Position numbers and translations under genes: made by a program | Notes under the pieces: generated by a model | The model's input: the letters and a program-made list of their open reading frames with translations, nothing else | Told to the model about the DNA's origin: nothing | Database searches by the model: none | Source: Phoronis australis | Taxonomy: Eukaryota > Phoronida > Phoronidae | DNA: 64,000 bases | Assembly: GCA_002633005.1 (NCBI GenBank) | Contig: NMRA01000003.1 | Span: 1,428,152-1,492,151, forward strand | Direction: 5' to 3' | In this document: piece by piece, positions 1 through 10,200 of the stretch | Position numbering within the stretch: position 1 is the first letter of the stretch | Layout: each line of letters starts with the position of its first letter

Positions 1-1290
1 AGAAATCATTCCAAACAATAATAATGCTTTGATGTACGAAAAGATCCCGATTGCTACGTCAAGTATCGTATCACATATCACAACATACAAAGATTAACCA
101 GACTCTGGCTGGCGACTGACTGCCGCGAAGTCGACATCGGCGAGTGCCTCAGTTAACAGGCATCGGTAGAATAATCATGGAATAATCGTTAAAATAATCA
201 CAAACCTTACCTTTGTATGAGGTCGTGCTTACTTCCTCTCTTAGAAGCACCCTTTTTACGCAATCTCAAATTCAGTTGGCACGGCTGCAAGCCATTTCAC
301 CATGTATTTAAAGGGCTCGCGAAATCGAGGCTGTTAATCTATCACCACTAGTACACGCACGCCCTCTAGTTATTGTAGATTTTCCGAATAGCCCCATTGT
401 CAAATGTAACGAACTGTTAGGCGTATTGGCTTACTTTTGCCTAAGTCACCGCGAGAATCTGCGAATAACACCCGCACGCAATGGTGTCCTATTCAGAGAC
501 CCATACTGAATACAACTGTTATCGGTCTTTTGTTGTTTTGCCTGGAATCTCGCGTTGACGCAATGTGGCACGAAAAGGCAGGTTCACCTATCATTTGACG
601 GGCCTACATTTGCGGGTGACTGAATTCGCGGTTTCTTATTTTGCTAAGACTTTGCTAGGACTACATGGTTAAATAACAAAATTCCGTTGAAGTTATAGAC
701 TTTAATGTGGTATTATTATGAATTTCCTGCCCCCCCCCCCGGGCTCACAATGTTGCTCCGGCGTTTCGATACATTACATGTACAGTGAACGACCCCAGAG
801 TCATAGAAATCACATACAAGAGTAGTTAGTGGACTTGAAAACAACTGAGTAGCAAAGCGGGTCGGTGGCAAGTGAGCCAATGACAATTTCCGGAATCCGA
901 CAGCCCAAGCTGGGGGTTCATGGGTGATATCACCATTATGGTGGTCCAAACCTTTAAAAAAGTTCAGGCCTCTGAGTGGACTTGTTTTTTGTAGCAGCTT
1001 ATTTGATACAATTGTCTCGTTGTACAGTAAACAAATGATATTGAAAATTGTAAAATCTGTCATGTTTATTGCTCTCTAGTTGACGATGAGTGGCGCCGTC
1101 TTTTGTCAAATTTTTAATCTCTGCACATTCACATTTATTAACTCAAGTTTAACCTGACTGATAACTTACGTAATATCGTTATTCAAGAGCGTTCCATTTT
1201 GTCAGTATAATGAGCTCAGATAGAGAACTCTAGACTATACACAGAATTAGAAATATTCCGGTGAACGATTGAACAATTTCGAGAAACAGT

Positions 1291-1530
1291 CTTAAAGGGA
1301 CATTATCGGCGAGAAAGGCGATTTTCTGACCTCAGCCCTCTCGCGGAATCGAACCTGGAACCCTCGTGGTCGCAGCCTACGATAAATGGCAGACAATTCT
1401 AAACGTAGTAATTTAACAGGTAAAAGTCACAGGCTTTATTTCAGCAAATGTCTGACAGACAACGGTGAGAACTGATGATTTGTAATAAAATCACAAAAAA
1501 TACAACGGGTTTTGCTGTTTTATAGCTCTG
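1291..1530 (-). repeat. Dispersed tRNA-derived (SINE-like) repeat, copy 1
   Basis: On the - strand it contains GGTTCGATTCC (a pol III B box) after CTGCGACCACGAGGG. It matches 20761-21010 over most of its length, including the flank read on the + strand as TTTCAGCAAATG...GTTTTATAGC. It extends beyond a simple tRNA head on both sides. Confidence 0.6.
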
Positions 1531-1735
1531 AGGTTTGTTTCATGAAATGTGACGTAAGTGTTAAGATAGAAATTACGTATGAACTCCCACACAACTAATT
1601 CTGAAAAATCATTAAATCTCACTTGAGTACTCAGTAAAGCCTCTGAGAGAACTGCTATAGTTTGTGATTCGAGTTTATACAATGTGGTGCACTTTTATTT
1701 AGTAATTGTGAAGATCAATTTCTGTCATAAGTCAT

Positions 1736-1890
1736 CATAGGCGGATCCAAGGGTTCAAGGGGGTCCGGAGCCCCCTTTTTCTCTTGATTTTAGTGAAATC
1801 AAATCTAAAATTTCCAAATTGTTGACTTAGTTGAACCCCCTTTTTAAAAAAATCCTTGATCCTACTCCCCTTTTAAAAATCCTGTATCCG
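1736..1890. mobile_element. Decayed hAT-like miniature element
   Basis: It begins CATAGGCGGATCC, as the copy at 60385 does (CATAGGCGGAT). Its body (GATTTTAGTGAAATCAAATC) recurs inverted at 26229-26330. The far end is degraded (TGTATCCG). Confidence 0.5.
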
Positions 1891-1919
1891 ATGCTATGCT
1901 TTATTTTACTCCAAAACGA

Positions 1920-2166
1920 GTTTAGGAACTACTTTTATAATGTTCCACTTTTACAAGAAACATATAAGATTATCATTATTTTCATGAGAAAATTCTTTTA
2001 CCTTCATGAAACGAAAACGATATTTTAGAAAATTGTATCAGCGTTTCTGAGATTTCATACGGAACATTTATATGAATTAAAGTTTTATAACGTTCACTTT
2101 GTTTTGTTCTCAATGCACGTTTCTTTTTTTTGCTAAATTTAACTAAAAAAGACATGGTCACGTGAC
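1920..2166. repeat. Dispersed repeat ending in GGTCACGTGAC, copy 1
   Basis: It shares ATGTTCCACTTTTA near its start and GGTCACGTGAC at its end with about 6091-6309, and similar A/T-rich text between. Similarity is patchy, so family membership is moderate. Confidence 0.35.
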
Positions 2167-3594
2167 CCAATTAATGGCATAAAAGTCAAACATCAAATTC
2201 TGCGGGCGTTCTGCTTTCGGAAAATAGTTACTCTTACTACGCAAGCCAACACTAGAGCGACATCTTTCGGGAAAATGACCCTTTCTTTATTTTCAAAAGT
2301 TAGAAACACACAAAGAGTCCAGAGATATCACTAAAACAAGAACATTCCGTAAATTACAGTTGCGCATGCTCCGTATTTACTGGCAATTCAAAAAAGTGAA
2401 ATTTAGTGCTGCTCTTCTGTCTCCATTTCGGGCTCAATTTATTTTGAAAATTCTGTATTTAGTTGTGTTGTTTTGAGAACATTTGATTACGTGCTGAATG
2501 AGTAACGCTTGGGAATCAGTTTGGTTGGTTTGAGGTCACATTCTTTTTGTATATAGCTTTTAACGCAAAAAGGACTGAATGAGTATCTGTATACACTGAT
2601 GTGTATTTATATATTACATATGCCACATGGCTCAAAATGACTAATGATCTTCATTGTACACGTAGTTGAGCCTGATCGATTTTCTGCAATAATCAGCAAA
2701 TCGGATAAAGCTTAACAACAATCGAACTATTCAAAGGCGTAATCAAGCCGGGTAAATGTGCCGGATTTTGAGATTGTTTCGGGACGTTTTTACAAACGGG
2801 CGTCTAAGTAATCATGAATAAAACAATATTAGTTCAAGCAGTATGTTCACCATACGTCGAGTGAAAACAAGCCTGGGGGAATTTGTGCGCGGGCAGAAGA
2901 AAGCAAACGAAGACACATCAAACGCTGTTTGATCCATCTGTCTATTTGATGACGCTTGCGATGACGGTCACTTAGATCGTTGGCTTGAGTGGAAATGAGC
3001 CGCGTCAGGTTAAATTCTTGTGTTGATTCTTTCGCAGCCATTTTGTTTCCATTATGGACAAATTAAATTTTTTAAGCTTTGACAGCATGTGTCCATGCAC
3101 CAGATTGTCTCAACGGCGGAACGCTGCGTGTTTTATTCGTCGTTGGTCATGTTAGCCAGGAAACTAAAGATATACGCAATACATGAATGAGGATGTTCAT
3201 TTAATGTTTCGCTCATGGACTTATAGAACTCCTGAGTTTCCCTGTAATAATGTCAGCTGCGTCATCACCATGGAGCAAAGACCGGTTGATACAGCCTGGG
3301 CGGTGATCAGAAAGGTACACTCCTATTGACGAAACAGCAGGAGAACATGTAAGTCGCTGATTACAGGAGCTGCAAGGCCAACAGAGCTCGGTTCGAGATT
3401 CGCCGTGAATTGATGCACCACACACGATTGGCTGTTGACGTTTTATGCAATGTTTTAAAATGTTGCTTTTCTCTCAGTTTTATGTTCAAGCACTCTTTCA
3501 TCCAGTCTTCTTAGAGTGAGACCACGGTGAGGTATTGAGTCCCCGACCTAACTCTACTCTGGCTGAGACAGGACTTACTGTTGGGGGAGCGAGG

Positions 3595-4211
3595 ATGGCA
3601 AAGCGGTCGGGATCGCAACACCCATGCAGGCGTACCACTGACTTTGGGAGTGAATATTCCGACAGTGAAAGAAACCGGCATGCCCTTGTTGGCACGAACG
3701 ACGAGACTATGATTGGTTCAGAAGACTACAAACGTGCTACGAAAAGGTGGAATTTGGGATTAAAAGATTTATTCACAGTTGTTATTGCAGCTTTTGTGCT
3801 TTTTAGGACAATTTTTAGCGGGAATGTACGAACACTTTCTAAAAACGATGAAAGAACATTACAAATAACCTGTGACGACAACAGTGGCGGATGGACGAAA
3901 GTGACCAATGTGACCACAAGCGAAGTGTGCTCAATTGAAAAACGATTTGTAGATCAGTTATCTAGCCAGGAATTCGAGGAAAAGTTTAGATACAAAAAGC
4001 CATTAATTTTAAGATTCCGGAACAAAGCTTGCGATTGGACAAATCCAAAACTATGGTCAAAACAATACCTTCGGAAATATTTTGGACAAAAGGACGTTTT
4101 GGTGGGAACAGATATGGATATTGTTATGGGGGGAGGCAGCGGCTATATATCTCAAGAATTTACCGAATATCTCGACAAGATGATAGGTGGCAACAAAAAC
4201 AAGGAACCTCT
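3595..4211 (+). CDS. JMJD8: JmjC-TPR gene, exon 1: N-terminus, membrane anchor, start of cupin domain
   Basis: Encodes 205 residues plus two bases. A Ser/Arg-rich head of about 58 residues precedes one hydrophobic segment, then a region with CDDNSGGWTKV and KKPLILRFRNKACDW, which resembles the 'rP.v.r....W' entry strand of JmjC/cupin_8 proteins. It ends at CCTCT|GTGAGT, phase 2. There is no cleavable-type signal at the very N-terminus, so the hydrophobic segment is best read as a signal anchor. Confidence 0.82.
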
Positions 4212-7200
4212 GTGAGTCAAACAGATTATTTCGCCACTATATTTTCATAGCTGAGTTGTGATATGATGCCAGTGATTTTGAACACGGAAAATTCCCAATT
4301 AAACCAGTTTCGTCTCTCTCCGAATTGACAAAATAAACAGTAGCATGTCTGACAGTATGCGGTCTCACCACGCTTGGGCCTACCAATCTCTCTGTTTATT
4401 CATGCTCATCTCGTTAAATCGTTCTATTTTCCATTGTATTTGCCAAATTAAACTAAACACGAGAGTACACCAATATACCTAGACTTCCCTCGGGCTATTT
4501 TCCGTGCTAGCAAAGTCATGAAAGGGAGCAATCTTGTGTATTGACATAGGTGAAGTCGTCTTTAGATAGAATCCGACAATGCGCTCTACCAAAATTATAG
4601 TTTGTCTGTGATCCACTGTATTTTGGCAGTGTGCATTGTGCCTTGTAACTAATATTAGTTCCTAGATTATGCTGAGCCTAGATATTTTATGCACAAGGAA
4701 CATATGTCATACGGAAAGTTATGAGATATCGTCCCGTATTTTCTAATGAAAATGATTATTACATGATATTGGCTCGAACATTTCTAATTGTAGTTGAAAC
4801 AAGATGATATCTGTTAAAAAATAATAAAACAGGGCTGTAGCTGTAGATGTCTGGAGGTGTAAAATCGCAGAGCATAACTGAAAGTATACTCTTGATGTAG
4901 TAAGTTCAACGCGACTGTTTAGATGACGAAATTCCCACTTGCTTCAACAGACTGACACACGTGGGGGCGCGTCTTAACTTCAGTGAATTTATCTTGCAGG
5001 TATTTGTTTGACCGAGACTTTTTAAAGAACACTCGTCTACTAGACAGCTTGGTCCTGCCCTCATACTTAAGACCGACGAATGTAAGCATTTTCAGCAATC
5101 CGTTTCAAAACCGAGCTTCGAAACCGTATGCATAAGGCCGCAAATATAACAATACGTCTTGCATTACCGTTGAGCTTCGTATAATCCCAGAACTCTAGTC
5201 CTATGATAGAACGCGCTTGTGTGCAGTCAAACCGTCGCCCATATTTCCAGCACATCATTTCTTACTTGAAGTGCAGTTACTCCGGGCAAGTAAACACACG
5301 GATTATTTTATGTAAACTCGGGTTCTAAAAAACATCAATCTTAGTCGGAGCATGTGTAGTCTAAGTGACGAATGTGCCACGGGCATGTTTTGGCTTAAAA
5401 TTCAACAGAACGAGTAAACGCTGAGAAACTATTCAAATGCATCATTTTCCGGCAAAATGATAGCGCAAAGACGTTGTTTTAAACATTTAACCTGTTAGAA
5501 TATTTGTACTTGTTTACTTGAAGAATGACACGTTCTGTCCCACTCCAGTATAGGGCAACAACCACGCGCAAAAGACAACTTTTGATCTAGCCTATTTATT
5601 GTTATCAAATCCGTCTCACCTTCTTCCTTACAAAAATGATTTCCCGGCTTGCAAAGATCTGCCAACTCGTTGTTGCTACAGACCAGACCCGTTATGTTGC
5701 TTGTCACGGCGTGTTAGTTTGACCGTCAGAGGGATTGCACGCGATTTATAGTAACCTAATTCAATACAAACAATGGATGAAAACGCGATGATATTGCTTT
5801 GGAGAAGTTGATGATTTTAAGACCACTTCATGGTTTATAGTATCGGCCCTTAACTCTGCACCATGATCGCTTTTTCAGGGCAGCATTGACCGTTGAATAA
5901 TAGGAATAATAACGGGAACTAAGTTGACGTAGTATTGCGAACTAAAGCAAAGTGCAGGGTTATTAGGAAGCTAGAAAACGTCCATGTTTGGCCAACTTTG
6001 GAACAACACGTCTCAGAAATGGATGATTGGAGTCATATGAAACTTTCAGACACTGTGCTTTATTTGCTATTCTCCAAAATATTTTTAAGAAATGCTTTTA
6101 AGATGTTCCACTTTTATGAAAGACTATCACAATGTAGGGCTTTTATTAAGTTGCATAAAACGAGAATAAAAGGATAATTCAAAAATCTGTAACAAGGTTT
6201 TGAACATTTATATTACAAAAAATCTGGTTATGTTATTGATACCGTCGTTGTGTTATCAATATACCTTTTTTCATTGGTTAATTTCACTTAAAAGTTTTGG
6301 TCACGTGACGGTCCTTTGGGGATTTGAAAACGCCATTACCACGTTAAATGTGGCTTTTTGATTAGCGGTATTTTCTCCCATTGATGAACAAGTATACGAG
6401 TATACAAGTTTAATTCCTAAATAGTTATCTGTCATACAATTGCACACTGACAATGTTTATAAGCTTATTATGTCACAAAATCATTCAACATCTAGACGTC
6501 GGCGCGTTTCCTTCCTCATGAACAATCTTGTCCGGCTCGTTACTCGTGTTACTTGCTCGGCTGTTTATTTTCCTCCGTTTCCTAGAGCCTTTGCAAAATC
6601 CTGACGCTTCGTTACTTTCTAAATTGCTAATAATTAGTGCATTAGCTGACTTCGGAGATAAAAAGACATCTTTGATTTCCCGCTTAACGCACTAGCTACT
6701 GGTTCTGCTTTATCGATTATAATTGGCTTCAAATAACATTTAATTAATAACGTTTCCTTCAAAGACGATTTTCCGTTGACCCATGATGAGTGCCTTCGAT
6801 CGTCTCAGTTCTTGCACATACCAATCATTTGTGGTGAGTTAAGATCAAAGATAACCGGGCTAAGTTAAATCAACATACTTCTTAACAACAACTTTTAAAA
6901 ACGGATGAGGCTGTTCAACAACTTCACAAGACTGCTTATTCGTCTGAGTTCACACCAGCCGTGTCGTTAAGCGAGATTTTTTTAAAGCTTTGATTGCCGA
7001 TCCGACGCGCTGATTTTTCAGTTTTTCGAAAAAAATACACTTCTACATTTTAATTTACCCGACACAGATTTCTCAAAGTGTCTCAGAATAATAATGGTAT
7101 TTACCAAAAATAACATAATGTGTTCTTAGATCAGTATTTTATTTATTTGTCAGTATGCTAACAAAGGCACTCTTTACACCGTTACCTTACCATTTTGAAA

Positions 7201-10200
7201 ACGATTTTTCCGTTTTCAAACTGCGATCTGTCAACAAGGGTACGATTCGTCAGCGTTTTCAAAAAGTTGCATTTTCTCAATTCAAAGAAGACAGTGAATA
7301 CAGGGTTTGCAAAAAATGAAAGTTTCCAAAATTTGCGTTTTATGTTGTCATTTTCGGTGGGTACGTGCAGACGGGAGGCGTTTTCAAACAAAATGTTTTC
7401 ACATGAAAACGCATCGTGAAAGCATTTAGCGAATGATTTCATTACCACCCAGTGGAATTTTTGTATGAAACGTAAGAATGCAATCGTATCGAACCCTTAC
7501 ACGAAAAGGTTTCTTGGACCAAGACTCACAAAACCTTCTTTTCGTAGGGGTATGCCCCACCTGAGGTACTACCCGTTCAGAACTCTGTGCGTAAAACACG
7601 GAAAGCTACAATTATTTAAGAAATATTGCTAGATTTAAACTCATGGTGAAATTTCGCCGTCTGAAATTTTAGGCATAAAACCTGTCCGAGAAGTTTGTAA
7701 TTATTTCTACTTTGTTTGGCTTTCCTATCACAGGTTGAGGATTTCGAGTCAATTTTTATAATGGGAACGACATCTAGTGGCGTGAGCTTCCACAAACATG
7801 CCGACGGTTGGAATGGAGTCATATTTGGAAAGAAAAGATGGTTCATTTATCCAAAAGAAACAACGCCACCTGGAGGTAAAACCGTTCGCGTGATTTGTTC
7901 AATAAATCGCGGTAACATTCTCATGCTCTTAAGTAGTAAACGTAAGGAACGTCGACTATTGCAGGCTTATGTTTTGTGCGTCCTTAGTAGGACCCAAAAT
8001 ACCCTCACAATAAGACATTTGAATTAAAGAAGTTATTTACAGGTGACTGGCCCAGCTTCAACCAACAAGATTGGCTAACTAAGGTGTATAAGCATCTTCC
8101 GCCATCCAAGTTACCCTATGAGTGTGTCCAGGAGGCCGGCGACATACTATACGTTGTAAGTAACTACATGTAGCTACTGTACAATAATGTGTTATACTTT
8201 GCAATCTATACTTAAGTTTTCTCTTCGTGGAATTTGTTAGATTAGTGTCGAGAGGACAGAATTCTCCTGATAAATCGCAATTGGCTTAATATCCATTCCT
8301 AAAATCACTTTATTGAATGAGATTGAAAAATGAACATGAATTCGATACATGACCATGTTGAAGACGAAATGTGAGCTTTTCCTTTTTCCTCTTTATAAAA
8401 TAAAGTGCGATTTTAGAAAATTCTGCCTGGATTCTCCAGACTTGGTAACTATCATTAAATTCGAAATAGTTGTAAAGAAATTCGCTTGCACCGGAGTATT
8501 CACGTTTCCAGCTTTGCATGACGATATAACTTCTCTCGACTTGAGGTTACACTACAACTGTCTCGACGCAAATCGATCAAGTGTTGAGGAGCTAGGGGAC
8601 TTTTGTTAGCTCCCATTTTATACAGACGGCCTGGGGAGAGTGTTTCATCAAAAACCCCTCTTCACCTGCGCAATTGCGATGATAGTTTCCGGCTTGCCGC
8701 AAGTTTGCGTTGACGCGGTACAAGATGACCGGGTGCAACTGACAAATTGACACTTCTCCGTGTCAATATATTGTTAAACAGAGCACCATTTCCAATGTCA
8801 ATTTGCGCTGTGTCGAAGTTGTTTCGTCACTACAATTTCGCACCTCTTCCTAATTTGTGGAGGTTCATATTTTACCTTCATTTAACCTACAACGAAGTGC
8901 CCAGACCACGGGGCTTAGGCTTGTGACATTCTTTAGTATACGAAATACGCGCAGATGTCGCAAGCCCAACATAATATGTGTCAAGCAGTAACTCTACTTC
9001 CTTTTGATCGAAACGTCTGTTTTAATAAGGTCGCCATTTTCGCTATTTTAGCCGGAAAGTTTCTACCACGCTACCATAAATATTGGTGATACCGTTGCCA
9101 TAGCAGTTCAGCGTATTTCCGGACAGACTCGCGCCATGCGCTTATTTGACAAAGGTAATTTCAGTTTGTGCCACTGAAACGATATCAGTGGCCAGAAGTT
9201 AGTAAGTACGAGAATGAATTCAGTGTGTAAAAAATTAGGGGCACACGCCAAAAATTTCAGTTAGGCAAAGCTAAAAGAAATACACCACTTCGTTAAGGTG
9301 CAAGGTTTTTAGGAATCGTTATATGTCTAGGATCATAAATACTTCGAGGAAAAACCTGATTTGATTCGCGCTTTTTGTTTGCCTTTTTTCGCTCAGTTTG
9401 TCGGTTTTAGCAGAGACTACGTTAACATACTGAATTTTGAAACGATGTTCTAGAGTTTGGTATTGTTGTGTCTCACCACTTGTGACAGAACATATAAAAC
9501 AACATAAAATAAATTTTAAAAATTTCATTTCAGTTTCTAATACTTTCTTTGACAAGAATCCTTATTCAAAGACCAGTATCGAAAAAAGGGTCAACTTATA
9601 TAATCGTCTTGCTGATGTTTTACCAGGTTAGTAACATACGGTGGCTGTATAAGAACTCTGGCACTCAGTGTAAGGAAACCAAATCAAAGGTTTCCACTCC
9701 AAAACATACACCAAATTGGGGTTAAATAATGACGCTGAGTGAGGCTTTGTAGACCAATTAACTAATAAAAAAATATGTTTATGTAAATAAGAATGTTTTA
9801 ACATTTAAAATGTATTCGACGGTTTCTTTCTTATGTTAAATATTGCACTTTTAGTTGTGATCAAATGGTGCACGTAAATGTCCACTGCGTAATATTTCAG
9901 AAAATACAGAAATCCTGGTGAAGCTTGCAGAAACTTTAGTTCTCAGTGGTTACCTCAAAAGAGCTCGTGATCTGATGACGAAAGCTGTGTCCAAAGACGA
10001 ATTTAACGCACGTGCCTTCGTAGGATTAGCGCGGATTCACGCAGAAGTAAGCTGCGACTTCTTGTCCAACTTTCCAACACTGACAACTCACAACAAAGCA
10101 GTTTTAAACTGAGTTGTTAAACTTATAACTATAGCATAGTTTGGTTATTACAGTCTGCCGGGATGGTTTAGCTAACAGTTGTAAGGATTATAACCTAGGT

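Larger units (their letters stand above)
1..3594. other. Upstream non-coding region with repeats
   Basis: No exon is recognisable on either strand. It holds a poly-C tract at about 731-742, a tRNA-like repeat (1291-1530), a hAT-like fragment (1736-~1890) and a repeat ending in GGTCACGTGAC (~1920-2166). The promoter and 5' UTR of the JmjC-TPR gene must lie in its last part, but I see no clear TATA box or initiator. Confidence 0.6.

Noticed and set aside
716-1063. 115-codon reading on the - strand
   Set aside because: It contains a poly-Gly stretch from a poly-C run and has no domain.
3535-3594. N-terminal extension of the JmjC-TPR protein from a TTG at 3535
   Set aside because: Animal genes rarely start at TTG, and an ATG with good context lies at 3595 in the same frame.
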